DNA of 64,000 nt from assembly GCA_009746045.1 (NCBI GenBank), contig RPFO01000050.1, forward strand, positions 3,504,445 to 3,568,444, read 5' to 3'. A program made the position numbers and the translations under genes. The notes below the pieces were generated by a model. That model saw nothing but the letters and a program-made list of their open reading frames with translations, had not been told where the DNA came from and did no database searches. Below are positions 21,307 to 32,610 of this stretch, in pieces; within the stretch, counting starts at the first letter, position 1, and each line of letters begins with the position of its first letter. This DNA is from Mesostigma viride. Taxonomy: Eukaryota > Streptophyta > Mesostigmatophyceae > Mesostigmatales > Mesostigmataceae.

Positions 21307-23855
21307 TTAGCGTCCGCCGCTAGTAGTCCGCCGCTGCTGCTGGGCCTCAAGGAGAGCCCGTCGCCCCACGGGGGTCATAATATGGGTCATCGCCCCTGGA
21401 TGCGCACATAAGTCCACCTCGAAGGCGATCTGATATGGGGACGTCTTCTGCCGACCCAACCTGGACAGCTCCACCCACGTACCCCGGGGCCACATGGCCA
21501 GGAACCCAGCGAGATACTGGGGGTGGGTAAAGAGAAGGGTCAGCGCCGACCAATCCGCCACCCCACAGCGGTGATCACGAACAAACTTCACCCCCATCAT
21601 AAAAACCTCGGTGCGCACGTGATCCTCAAGGATGGTCGCCCTGGGGGCCCCTACAATGTCCGGCACCACCCGTTCCAGGAAGGCACGCCCTTCCGCCGGG
21701 GCCACCTTGGGCGGCGTAACCACGTGCCCCACTCCATCCACCTGATACCTCCAATCCCACCAATCCTCGGTACCGAACCGCACCGTGTGGCCCACCGTCC
21801 GGGGAAAACGAAGGTCGTCGGGTTGCGGCAAGGGCAGCGGCGCCTGTGGGAAGAAGGTGATTTCTAGTTGTTCCCAGTAAGCACCACGGTCAACCGCGCA
21901 CCAAGGACCCGCTTGAAAAACCAAAGGGGCGGGCAGGTGCATGCCAGGAGGGACCGAGATCAAAGGTCCCTCGAACACCACACACAACTTCTCCGTTCGA
22001 GGCCCCGGCCCACCATGTCTTACGGTCCTCCCCGGAATTGTCCGTATGAAGTCCCCCATCGACCACTCCTCGTGTGAGGCTGCCCGGGAAGCGGCCTCGT
22101 AGCCTACTGAGGTGGCGACTGAGTGATCGCCCTGGCGCCCGAGCTGGTCCAGCATCCGCTGTATGAGACCCTGCCCTGATTGCACCGCTGCCACGAGCGT
22201 CTCAATGGTAACCACGGGTTCCGCCGGCACCATGACACCCGTCACGCTGGGACCCTTCGCGGCATTCCGTACGGTAGGTAAGCACGGTCCCTCCGCGGGA
22301 AGGTGCGAGTGTCGATCCGAGGTGGTGGGTCTGCTGGGTCCCTCCGCAGGACGTGACATCGACGATCCGGCCTGGGCAGGCCGGGGACGAGGCTCCAAGG
22401 AGACCAAGAAGTTAGGCTCCGGTGGAACCTCTTCCGCTCGGGAGCGAGGCTCCAGGGAGACATGGAAGGTAGGCTCTCCTTGGCCCGCATCGGGCGGGGT
22501 GCCAGCGGGAACCTCATCAACCGGCTCCTCTCTAGCCGGCCGTTCGGCCCTGGCCACCGCGGTCTCTGTCGTATCCGTTCGCCGTCGCCGATTCTCTCGC
22601 TCTCGCTCCAACTCCACCGCGGACCCCCACGTGCGCTCCCATTGCCGATCCTCTGGTCGACGAGATGGTGGTGACGCTTGGCGAGCGGGGCGTACCTCGG
22701 TCCCGGAGTCCGAGCGGGAACGCGAGCGGGAGGGCGGTGATGGCGAGCGACGACGTGCCGGCCACTCCGGGGCACGTCGAGGGGCGGTTTGACTGCCCCC
22801 ACCCCATCCGGTAGCCCTCGGAAGACTCCGAGTCTCGCGCCCTGAAGGTCGCCCCCAGCCCGTCGCCGGCGGTGGCGCCTCATAACGAGGCACAGGACGG
22901 TTTCTTCCGCCGCTCCCCTGGGAGCCCCGAGAGGGCAGATCCCGCGGAGGGGAACGAGAGGGAGGGCGTGGAGGATGGTCGTCGGAACCGGAGTCATACC
23001 CTCACTCCCATCGTCCTGGTCCTCATCATCCATAGCCACGATGCGATCCAGAGCCTGCCGTAACGAATACTGCCCTTCTCGCAGGCATTTTTCACCCCTT
23101 AGCGCCCCCTCTGGCGGAAGATACCGGGGAAAGTGGTATTCCAGCAGCTTCCGCACTGGGGGTGGAAGTAAGAGGAGAAAGAGCCGTGGGAATGCCAGAC
23201 CCGCTTCCAGCGTGTTCATGCACTCGTGACAGGAGCACTCCCGCTCATGTGTTTCCCAATCGGTCCCGACCACCACGCCGTTGCGCGCAGCGGTGCGGGT
23301 CTCGATCCGGAACCTCGCGTTGCGCCGCACGAACCCTCGAAAAGCCTCCATCTGCACAGGGCCGACTCGCGCCATAATGGAATCAGCGCGGAGGTCCGAC
23401 GGCATCTGATTACGGCGACGACGTCGTCGTTCCAACAGGGCCTCCCCCTCCCGACCATAGTCACGCAAGAACACCCGGGGATTGAACGTCTCCTCGTTCA
23501 GCTCCTTTACCAGCTGCAACGTCCGCGTGTCCGGTGCTCCGGGCCTTGACGATGTTTCTTGCCGGCGCTCGCGACTAGATGAGGGCCCCGTCTGTCCGCC
23601 ACCATCTCTCAAGCCCCCGGCCCCTGGTGCACCCCTTCGGACCGCAGGCTCTCCACGAGCTATCTGCGTCCTCGCCCCCACTTCCGGTTCTGGGACCTCA
23701 GGATCGTCGGGTATATCCATGTCGACCAAATCTCCCTCACTGGACTCCTCATCTGCATCCCGGAATCCTGCGTCGGCAGCCTCCACGGCGCCGACGGGAG
23801 TCTGGCCTCTAGCTGGGAAGCGCCTCCGCGGCGTCCCCCTGCACAGCCCACACAC
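21307..23855 (-). pseudogene. Gypsy-A ORF3, long ORF of unknown function after the chromodomain
   Basis: Two overlapping frames (22242-23855 and 21307-22893) together encode over 800 residues. Order: acidic N terminus (DMDIPDDPEVPEPEVGA), a conserved middle with HERECSCHECMN and FPRLFLLLLPPPVRKLL, a long Arg/Ser/Pro-rich region, then a folded-looking C terminus (DFIRTIPGRTVRHGG, FLERVVPDIVG). I recognise no domain, no signal peptide and no clear membrane anchor. Gypsy-B and -C keep the middle. The frame break near 22998 is one missing G in a G run compared with Gypsy-B. A CTGTGCAG|G acceptor-like site precedes it near 23840, so a spliced transcript is possible. Confidence 0.65.
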
Positions 23856-23938
23856 AAGATGCCAGGGCGTTAGTCGGCGTGTACCTAATACCTGGCTCGC
23901 GCACCACCCTCACCCTACACCCTACCGGATGTGGTCTG

Positions 23939-25749
23939 CTAACGCAACTGGTGCGTCTCAGTCTTGTATGCTTCTAGTAAGCGGGCGCACCCCGCTAACT
24001 CGGTAGCGGTGCGCCAGGAGTCCTCAGACTCGTGTTGTGCGAATCGCCATCGCACCCGATATTGTCGCTGGACCCCTCGTCCCCGTTTGACATCCCGGTG
24101 ACCCACGATCGCGGCCACCTCGTCCTCCTGTTCCCCCGTGTCCGGATTGAACTCCAGTGGGGCTGGGGGATTGACCCTGCCCTGAATGGTATTCTGGTGA
24201 TACAACTTGAGCTGGTCACGGTGGAAACGGTTGGACGTGAGGTTCCATGACACTGGAATGTCCACCTGGAACATGACGTCATCGAACTTGGTGAGGACCT
24301 TGTAGGGTCCCAGGAACATGGGTCGGAGCTTAGTCTTCAGCTCCTTCTCCACCTTGCGCGAAAATCGCCCGATCTGCGGGCCCTCAACCAGGACCCAATC
24401 GCCCACCTCGATGGACGGCGTCCGGTGATCCCGCTTGCCGGCTGTCCTCTCCAGATACCGCGCTGCCGCTGCGCGATAGCCCTGAACCGCGCTGTTATGC
24501 GCCTGGTGCATCCGCTGCAGCAACCGCTCAACCCCCTGCAGGGTATCCCGCTTGACCTGATCCTCTCCAAGTTCGTGGCTCCCAAGCAAGTTGAGCGGTG
24601 TGAGAGGGTGTCGGCCGGAGTTGAGGAAAAAGGGGGTAAACCCATGGGCGGCCTGGGGGGCATTGTTCAGGGAAAACTCCACCAAGCCCAGAAGTTCTTC
24701 CCAATTGCTGCCCACCGTGTCGGTGTAGTGTCGCATGGTCTCTTGCACCGTGCGGTTCAACCGCTCCACCAGGTGCGACGACGAGCTGTGGTAGGCCGTG
24801 CCCAGCGACACCTTGGTGCCCAGTCGCTCGAAAAACTCCTGCCAGAATTTGGCCGTGAAGAGCTTGTCGCGGTCAGAGATGAACTGCCGGCTGAGCCCGT
24901 GAAACCGAAACACGTGCGTCAGGTATATCTTGGCGCACTCCTCCGCTGTGAGGTCGACCGGACACGGAGCCAGGTGACACATGCGCGTCAGGCGGTCCAC
25001 GAACACCAAGACCATGCTGTTGCCGTTCTTCGTCTTCTTAAACGGGCCGATGAAGTCCATCATGATAGAATGTAACCATTGGAGTCACTGTCGCTAAGGC
25101 AGCCATGCCTAGAATGTTTGCCTAGCTGTGCCAACAAACCTAGTCACGTGCCGCCAACGCACGGTACACAACCAGCCATAGCCTTAGCCTAGTTCTAGTA
25201 CAGCCATTCTACGCCCTGGCTATGTTCAGATTACTTCCCCACGCTCCTTGCTATGACATGCTCACACGGGTCTTATTGCACCCACAGTTTGCCGGATCGT
25301 TAGCCTGTCCTTTTAGCTAGCCGCGCCCGATTGCAGCTGTGGCATGCCTTTGGCATGAAGGAGACTGGGGGTCTCTGCCCTTTCTCCTGTAGTGCACACA
25401 CAGGGATTAAAAGCACTTCGGTGCTCCGTGACTCCCCAACGGGAGCACGAGTTTAATTAATTAATTAATTAATGATAGAATCCCAAGGACCCATAGGATC
25501 CGGCAGCGTCTTAGGGACGGCCTGAGAGCCCGTGTTCCTGGACTTCATGATCTGACACGAGGGGCACTGGCGCACATACTTCTCGATATACTCCTTCATC
25601 CCTGGCCAGTAGAAGTGCTTACGTGCCCGGGGAAGGAGACGGTGACTTCCCTGATGTCCGCCCAGAAGAGAATCATGGAGCTCGTGAAGCAAGGCAGCCC
25701 TACAAAGCTCAGGAACATTCAGCCGCCATTCCTCCGGCTGGGGACTCAC
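23939..25749 (-). pseudogene. Gypsy-A integrase with C-terminal chromodomain
   Basis: The part at 25749-25482 has the HHCC zinc region (ELHDSLLGGHQGSH, CPSCQIMKS). After the 399-bp insert, 25063-23939 reads MMDFIGPF (first Asp), ISDRDKLF (second Asp) and SSSHLVERLNRTVQE (Glu), then the GPY/F-type region (LRPMFLGPYKVL). It ends with a chromodomain: EVAAIVGHRDVKRGRG, QYRVRWRF, ESEDSWRTATEL, LLEAYK. The chromodomain is expected to direct insertion to modified chromatin and places the element among chromoviruses. Stop at 23939-23941. Confidence 0.9.
25073..25471 (+). mobile_element. 399-bp SINE-like or truncated LINE insert with (TTAA)n tail
   Basis: Flanked by the TSD ATGATAGAAT (25063-25072 and 25472-25481) inside the integrase reading frame; Gypsy-C lacks it and keeps the uninterrupted site. 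The last roughly 45 bases (hairpin CTCCCCAACGGGAG plus TTAA tail) match the 3' end of LINE-B prime, but the rest does not. That is the pattern of a SINE that borrows a LINE tail. No clear pol III A and B boxes were found, so a 5'-truncated LINE is the alternative. Confidence 0.8.
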
Positions 25750-25785
25750 GAACAGGCGCCCCTCCTGGAACTTGCAAGGATATCT

Positions 25786-26854
25786 TTAGGCCCCCATCTG
25801 CTGGGGATGTGCCCGGATGGCTTCAAGTGCTGCTTCCTCCGTGATCGTGAAACGGCTGATCAGCCTCTCCAAGTCCGACGTGACTGTGAACACGTCCGCA
25901 GCCGGTTCTGCCGCATCCGTACCCGCCTGGTTGACGAATTCTGAGAAGACTGTGGGAGGGCCGAGCGGCTGAAGCTGAAAAATTCCCTGGGGCGGCACCA
26001 CATGACTAAGGGGCACGCGCGCATGCGACCCCTCCCCCTCCCCGGGGGTGTCCACGTCCTCGTGGGCGCTTGGTTGAACCGTCTCCTCCGGGAGGGGTGA
26101 CAAGTCATCCATGGTGGTGTGCCCAAGATGAAACAAGTGGCGGGCCTGGGGAGACCGTGGTTCCACACCGTAGGCGGTCCCCGGGGCGGCCACTGGGACA
26201 CAGGTGGTATGCAGCACGTCCATGTCCTCGTAGAACCAATATAGTCCGCCCGTCGCGAGAGGGCGTCGGGCACCACATTGTCCGCGCCCTTGACATATTG
26301 GATCTTGAACGGCGCAAACTGTGACAGGTACTCCATCCACCGCGCCTGACGGGGCGTCAAGTTGGGCTGCACCAGGAGGTGGGTGAGCGGCCGGTGGTCC
26401 GTGTGGATCACCAGGCGATGGGGTCGAGATCCCCCTGCTCACTGATGGCCACCGAAAACTGGGCCCCCAAGAGATGATGACGCCACGTGTGGCAGCTGTA
26501 GACTACTGCCAGGAGTTCCTGCTGATGCACTGGATAATTCCGCTCCGCCGGAATCATCGTGCGTGAGATGTACTCGATGGGCTGAAGGCCCTTGCCTTGG
26601 TCCTGCAGGAGAACACCCCCAATGGCCACCTTACTGGCGTCCGTGGCCACGACGAAAGGAAGGGCCGGATCTGGCAGGACAAGGACTGGCGCTGTGGTGA
26701 GGTGGCGCTTAAGCGCCTCGAAAGCCTGTTGGCACTGCTCAGCCCAAAGGAACGGGGTACCCTTCTTGAGAAGAGCGTTGATCGGGGCGGCGATGGTGGC
26801 AAACCGCGGGATGAACCGTCGGTAGTAAGATGCCAATCCCAGGAAACTGCGCAC
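25786..26854 (-). pseudogene. Gypsy-A RNase H and linker
   Basis: From 26854: FLGLASYYRRFIPRFATI (RT connection), FEALKRHLTTAPVL, then RNase H with VATDASKVAIGGVLLQ (catalytic Asp), ERNYPVHQQELLAVVYS (Glu), IHTDHRPLTHLL (Asp) and DNVVPDALSRRAD. A linker of about 150 residues then leads to the integrase zinc region. Frames shift near 26410 and 26240. RNase H would degrade the RNA template during cDNA synthesis. MITE-2 separates this part from the RT. Confidence 0.85.
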
Positions 26855-26856
26855 CC

Positions 26857-27644
26857 CATTACAATTCGTTCAAGTGGCCCGCCGGAGCGGCTGTACAATT
26901 TTTCCCAGTGAGCGCGCTGCCAAGTGTACTTGTGGGCAAATTTTTAGGTGCCCCGTCACTTCGAGGTACTAAAAACTAGGCTACGGTACGAATTCAGCAA
27001 ATTTCAGCGAATTTTCAGTCGAACCAAAGGAAGTGACGGCAACTACCAAAAAGTTTCCGTTACGAATTTTCAGCCCAACACTCGCGCAAAATGAAGTGAC
27101 GGCAACTACCAAAAAGTTTCCGTTACGAATTTTCACTCCCACACGTTTGCACAAGAGGAGGAAGTGACGGCAACTACCAAAAAGTTTCCGTTACGAATTT
27201 TCAGTCCCACACTTCGCGCAAATTTTAGTAGGGCTGCACGCAAGCTACCTTTCAAAATTTTGCGCTAGTATGGAACGCATTTCATTCGTCTGGAGGAACG
27301 CTGCCCGCCAACTACCCCCGTTCAGAAAGTTCCGCCGAAATTTACTTGAGATTTGGAAATCTGAACGTCCGCGCAAATTTTAGTAGGGCTGCACGCAAGC
27401 TACCTTTCAAAATTTTGCGCAAGTATGGAACGCAATTCATTCGCCCGGAGGAATGCTGCTCGTCAACTGCCCCCGTTCAGAAAGTTGCGCCGAACTTTAC
27501 TTGAGATTTGGAAATCTGAACGTGCGGTTGGAGTTTCGCGGGGAAACCCAAGTTCCCGAGTAATTCACCAATGACGCGCTTCGAACACTTGCCCGCTAAA
27601 ACCTAAGCAGCCGCTCCGGCTGGCCACTTAAACGAAACTTGATG
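26857..27644. mobile_element. MITE-2 copy a: 788-bp inverted-repeat element
   Basis: The ends are imperfect inverted repeats of about 37 bp around AAGTGGCC(C/A)GCCGGAGCGG. The interior has a three-fold tandem of about 65 bp (GTGACGGCAACTACC...) at 27031-27200 and a two-fold repeat of 157 bp (GCGCAAATTTTAGTAGGG...) from 27214. No ORF is credible. Against the empty site in Gypsy-C only one extra C is present, so a target duplication is not evident. A second copy, inverted, is at 50214-51000. Confidence 0.85.
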
Positions 27645-28650
27645 CTTTCACGTCCGTAGGGACAGGCCATTGCTGGACGGACTCGATCTTCTCAGGGTCG
27701 GTCGCGATGCCGTCCGCGGACAGGGTATGGCCCAGAAACGGCACGCAGCGACCAGCGCGCACCTTGGCCTTCCGCGCCGAAAGGTGCTCATCCTCCATGA
27801 TCTGCAGCGGCACGGCGTCCACATCCTCCAGGTGCTCCTCGAACGTCTTGGAGTACACCAGGATGTCGTCCAGATACGCCAGCGCGCACGTGCGCTTGTA
27901 GGTCCAGGGCGGGCGCGCCCCCTTCTGCGGGTCCGCCAGGTCCTGGGAGACCTGCGGCAAGTGGGCTGTGCCCATCACCGGACGGAGGATGTCATTCATC
28001 AGCATCTGGAAGGACGCAGGCGAATTACACAGCCCCATTGCCGCCACCCGAAACTGGTAGTGACCGAAGGGCGTAGCGAACGCGGTCTTGTGGCAGTCTT
28101 CTGGCGCGATGCGCAGCTGCCAAAACCCGTCCGCACAGTCGAGTGACGGTGAAACACGTAGCCCCCTGGACACGGTTGAAGATGTCGTCGATCCGCGGTA
28201 GAGGATACCGGGACTTGACGGTGATGGCGTTCAGCTTCCGGTAATCAGTCACCAGACGCCACTTGCCCCCTGGCTTGGGAACGAGCAGCACGCCCGCTGA
28301 GAAGGGGCTGTTGCTGGGTTCAATGAGCCCAGCGTCGAGCAGTGAAATGAGGATCTTCTTGAGCTCCACCAGCTCGACTGGGCCCATGCGGTACATGGGA
28401 GACACGGTAGGCCCGGAACCCTCCTGGAGCTGGACACGATGTAGCACCGATCGATTGGGAGGGAACTGGGGGGTGCGATCCGCGAAGAGAGCAGTGCGCT
28501 TCTCCAGGACGGCATTGAACCGCGCCAGCTCGTCCGGTGTGAAGCCGGCACCAATCTCGTTAAGCAGGCCTGAGTGCTGTCCAGGTCTATCCGGTACATC
28601 GCGTACTCCTTGCCCTTCCGGAGCTGGCGCGCCAGCGTCTTGCTACTCAT
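27645..28650 (-). pseudogene. Gypsy-A reverse transcriptase
   Basis: Blocks on the minus strand: LARQLRKGKEYAMYRIDLD, GAGLIEPSNSPFSAGVLLVPK-type text, WRLVTDYRKLNAITVKSRYP, LDCADGFWQLRIAPEDCHKT, GLCNSPASFQMLMNDIL and the active site ALAYLDDILVYSKTF. Between the last two is an extra stretch of about 28 residues (LPQVSQDLADPQKGARPPW) not usual in Gypsy RTs. Frames change near 28570, 28440 and 28150. Gypsy-B carries the same region in one open frame, which confirms the order. Confidence 0.85.
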
Positions 28651-31242
28651 CAGATCTGGGACGCTGGTCGAGGCCCGTCCGCCGAGCGCTCGTGTGTAAT
28701 GTTATGGACCTCAGCGGCCTGTGCCCTATACTCGCTGTCGGGCACCAGAATGAACCGTCCGGAAACCAAACGACCCGCCGGCGCACACTGATGTCCACAT
28801 CCTGCTTGTCCAGCCAGTCCACTCCAATGATGATGTCGGCAGCGCCCAACGGCGCAATAGTCGCCACCAGGTCCACCGGCGTGCCCTGCAGCACACCCTT
28901 GATGTCTGCTAGGCCCGGCGATTGATGTCGCCGGCCGTCTGAGTAGGTGACATATACTGCCGTGGTGTGTGGTCGTGGTACCAGGCCCAGCCGACGCACC
29001 AGGGCCTCGTTGATGAAGGACGTGGAGGCGCCGGTGTCGACCAGGAACTTCACGTCCATGATCGTTTTCTCCTTCAAATACGGATCAAGGACGGTGGGAG
29101 GGACCAGTAACCCTCCGCTGAAAAGAAACAGATGTCGCGACCCTCCTTGAGATGCACGCGCCGCCGGTTGGGTGGACGCGTCCGCGGCCACGTTATTGAC
29201 GTCTACCTCTACTCTAGTTGACTCCGCGTCTGGGCTACCATCTGATTTTTCTACCCTATCCCCTACCCCGGGACCCAAGCCCACGGGCAGGACTACTACT
29301 CCCGAGGAGCGGTGGGACGGGAGGCCGCCTCGCCCGACCGCCCGCCCTCTTCCCCCCCTCCTCCTCTTCGTCAGCCCCCTCCTCGTCGTCATACTCGTAG
29401 CCTGCCACTGCCTGCGTATGGCCGAAAGAGGAGGACTGTCGCCGCGCCTCAATCTCGTTGACCGCGCGCAACACGCCCTTGGTAGAGCTGGTCGCGGGTG
29501 GTCGCGGCTGCTGGTACTGCGTCGGGACCTGTCTGGCGTGCTGCAGGCGAGCCGCACGCTCACCCGCGTTGCGGGGTCGGTCCCGAGGACCGGAGGAGTC
29601 GGGGCGGCTGCCGAAGGCCGGGCCAGAGAAACGAACACTGGGTTCCCCTTCTCCTGCCCACGACTGGCGTGCTTGCCCCGGAGCTTGGGGCAGTCGCGCT
29701 TGAGGTGCCCCACCTCGCTGCACATGAAGCAGCGCGCCTTGCTAGCGTCGATCGCGTTGACGCCATGGTCAGTGTAGCCCTCGTCAGGGTCGTCGAGGTA
29801 CTCGTCCTCCTCCTCGCCGGCGAACTCAGTGGAGTACATCTGATTCACCCGTCGCGGGGGAGCTGGTCTGAAGAAACGGCGCACTGAGGGTGCACGCCCG
29901 CGAGCCACTACGTCGGCCACCTGTAGGAGATACCTCTGGATATTCAAGATGTCCCACTCCTCCCAAGGGACCTCAGCGTAGTGCTTGAATACCTCGTCCT
30001 GCAGCTCAGGACAGAGTGCCTCGATGAACCTGCTCTTGTACTCATACCAGGTCATGTCAGCCAGGTAGGCGGCGCTGGACTCGAACTTAGACAGAAACTC
30101 GCGATATGGGGTGGTCCCCTGGCGCAGCTTGCTGAAGGTGATCCGCTCGTGGAGTGTAGCATCTGGGGGCACCAGCTTGCGACGCACCCGGTCCATCAGC
30201 TCCGCTAAGGTTTGCGGGTATGACTGGGACGCGATGCTCTCACAGTTCAAGATGCTCACCACCGAGGGGTCCATACAGGAGTTAACCACTATATAGCGGA
30301 ATCAGATCGCTGGTGGCCAGCTGCCAGTTGTGCATGGTGATTGCGCCAGATGGTGTACTGCTGTCGCCACATGCGTCCCCATTCCTCTATACCTCGCGCG
30401 GTTTCATGTCCGCGTGCAGCTTGGGTACATTCTTGAAATTGGGCATCGGTGGGGCCTTCACCGCGGCGGTGATGGGCCCACCGACGTCTACGTGGGGGAT
30501 ATCGCCGAAGGTGGGGGGCTGCGACCGGGGGAGAGATCCGGATCTGGGCGGCGTACCATGAGTCCGCCGCACCTGTACCCGTGGATGAGGGGTGTTCGTA
30601 CCCCGGGTCATCCAAGGCCACCCTGCTGAAGCTGAGGTTGCCAGCAGGCGCAGGCGAGGAGACCGCGCTTTGGTCAAGCACCCGTGGGCGCTGCGGTTGA
30701 GGTGCCGGGCGCTGGACGGGCGTATGAGTCTCCTCGTCTCGGGTGGTGACACTGCTCCTGGTCTCCCCTGGTCTGGTCCGTGGTCTAGGAGTACAGTACC
30801 AACGGGCGGGCCCTGCGTGACAGTTCCCTCGTCCACCTCGTTAGTCCCTTCCAGGTCATCGAACTCGCCATCTGCCCCTGGGATCTCCCCTTCCTCATCC
30901 GAATACCAGAGCGCCGTGGGTAACAGGGACGTGCTGCCGAAGGACACTCTGCGTCTGCCCCGGTGTGTGGGGCCCGGTGGAGGTCCCTGGGGCCGCCCCC
31001 GACCTGCCCAAGGATGCGTTGGCCGCCCGGTGGCTGGCTGCTGATGGCGGTAGTGCAGGGTATCTTCATTCTCGTCCCCCTGCTGCTCAGGATCCGATGG
31101 TGGCCATTGTGGTCTCGTCTGGAGTTGTTGTTGCTGTAACCGGGGTTGCCGTTGTTGCTGGGGTTGTTGCTGCTGCTGCTGCTGTGGTTGCTGCTGCTGC
31201 TGCTGCTGTCGTTGCTGCTGCTGCTGCTGTTGCTGTCGTTGC

Positions 31243-31295
<53 letters not shown>

Positions 31296-31436
31296 CTGTT
31301 GCTGCTGCTGCGAGCCCCCCTGTAGTATCTCTTGGTCACTTCTGTCCTCTTCCTGCCTGGTCAAGGCGTCTAGATTGTCCCCATCCGCTGGGGAACTAGA
31401 TCTGGATCGTAGGGAGCCTTCCACAGGTCTCTCCAT
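28651..31436 (-). pseudogene. Gypsy-A Gag and protease
   Basis: Gag starts MERPVEGSLRSR at 31436 with a polyglutamine stretch at about residues 43-95. The frame changes near 30300-30390. The downstream frame (30289-28643) has the capsid-like part (LAELMDRVRRKLVPPDATL, ALCPELQDEVFKHYAEVPWE), the zinc knuckle CFMCSEVGHLKRDC near 29735, an Arg/Gly-rich shifted stretch, then the protease: VKFLVDTGASTSFI (active-site DTG near 29035) and IIIGVDWLDKQ. The protease would cut the polyprotein. It lies just before RT, the normal Gypsy order. Confidence 0.8.
31123..31311. repeat. CAG/CAA repeat (polyglutamine tract in Gypsy-A Gag)
   Basis: The plus strand shows CTGCTGTTG-type triplets throughout. On the minus strand they encode a run of more than 40 Gln, with a few Arg and Pro. 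The mixed CAG/CAA make-up would limit slippage. Confidence 0.9.
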
Positions 31437-31718
31437 GACCTCACCTGTACCTGTCTCTACTTGGACTTGCGGACTGGTACCTCTAGCCCTTCTGTACCGT
31501 GCTCGTGGTTGTCTACCGGTTCTATCTCTCTATTATCTGAATCTCTCTCCCTAAGCTCGTCTTCTGTCTCTCTGGCGTTCCTTGTTTGGTACCGTGTTGG
31601 CATGGTGCTCGTACCGGTACCTTACACAGCAGGCATCACCTCCCCAGGAAGAAGAGAGAGAGAAAGAGCATTGAACCACGTGCTATGGATCTATAGATAT
31701 AGAACCTAGTATTACTAC

Positions 31719-32075
31719 CTAGTAATAGTATCCTCTACTGTTTGCTACAGGGCCAATGGTCAGCTGAGAGAAGGTAACTGTAACTGCTGTCCCCTCCCCC
31801 TGACTGCTGAGTGTGGGTGGCTTGGAGCATTCACGTGTGATGTGCATCCCCTCAGGCAATGGCATGTGTTCCCTAACAAACCTATCTGCATCTGTAATGT
31901 TATCAAACCCTTTCCACTTAGCACTAGAGCCTTGGGACAATACCTTATCTTTAATGTGTTCCTCACAAGTCTTCCAGCTGTAGAATATAGCAGGTCTACC
32001 CTTATCCCCGTCGTGAGCTACTGCATAGTAAGGAAATCCAGACTGTCCACCCTTGTTTATTTTACGTCGAGGCAT
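31719..32075 (-). CDS. RNase H1 hybrid-binding / viroplasmin-like domain protein in Gypsy-A leader
   Basis: 118 residues, starting MPRRKINKGG. Residues about 15-70 (PYYAVAHDGDKGRPAIFYSW, CEEHIKDKV, AKWKGFDNITDADRFV) match the pattern of the Cauli_VI / RNase H1 N-terminal hybrid-binding domain: YYAV, G..GIY..W, C...V, K.K.F....A..F. That domain binds RNA/DNA hybrid or double-stranded RNA. The ORF lies 283 bases before the gag start and inside the LTR pair. Gag also appears to follow it on the same transcript. Capture from a host RNase H1 or another element is inferred. Confidence 0.7.
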   Translation of the reverse strand: MPRRKINKGGQSGFPYYAVAHDGDKGRPAIFYSWKTCEEHIKDKVLSQGSSAKWKGFDNITDADRFVREHMPLPEGMHITRECSKPPTLSSQGEGTAVTVTFSQLTIGPVANSRGYYY

Positions 32076-32605
32076 GTTACATCATAGTCTGGCAGCGGCT
32101 TGCAAGCAGGAGAGAAAGGGGAAACCCAGGCTACCTCTAATGCAGTGACCTTAAACAAACGAGGAGAGAGCACGCAGTGTAGCACAGCACACGCCCCCAG
32201 CCTTCCGCGGCAAAGGGGCTATACAACGATTACACGGAGGTAAACACCGTCAACACAGTCGGCAACAGCCAGACGGTATTCACCCCCACAACAGGTAAAA
32301 CAACGAATGGTCGTCGTCCGCAACTTCCATTCGCACCAACGACATTCACACCCTATAGAGGCACAACGTATAACAAGAACCCCTACGCGTGCGAACCCGG
32401 AGAGGAAGCGAGCACGCCAGCTAGCCTTCCACAGGCATCGCTTGCAAAGAAAGGATCCTATCTAGGGGACGAACCATATTCGATGACGTTAAACCCTCCT
32501 GAGCTGGCCGCCACCCGGTGTCGTTGAAGGCAAGCCCTGGCCGCCACTAGGTGTGGTTGAAAGCAGGAGAGCTGAACGCTATCGTTTACAGCACCTCACC
32601 ACAGG
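32076..32605 (-). other. Gypsy-A leader, non-coding, with short tandem repeats
   Basis: No ORF. Near 32501-32575 the motif CTGGCCGCC...GTGTNGTTGAA is repeated about every 31 bases. Related units lie beyond Copia-2 at 40817-40895, showing that Copia-2 split one leader. The leader resumes at 40787-40993. Confidence 0.6.
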
Positions 32606-32610
32606 ACTAT

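Noticed and set aside
21307-23855. ORF3 as a retroviral-type env gene
   Set aside because: No signal peptide, no credible membrane anchor and no glycoprotein-like pattern were seen. Position alone is not enough.
31132-31399. Ala-rich and Ser-rich long ORFs near 31200
   Set aside because: They are other frames of the CAG/CAA tract. The polyGln frame continues into Gag and is the real one.
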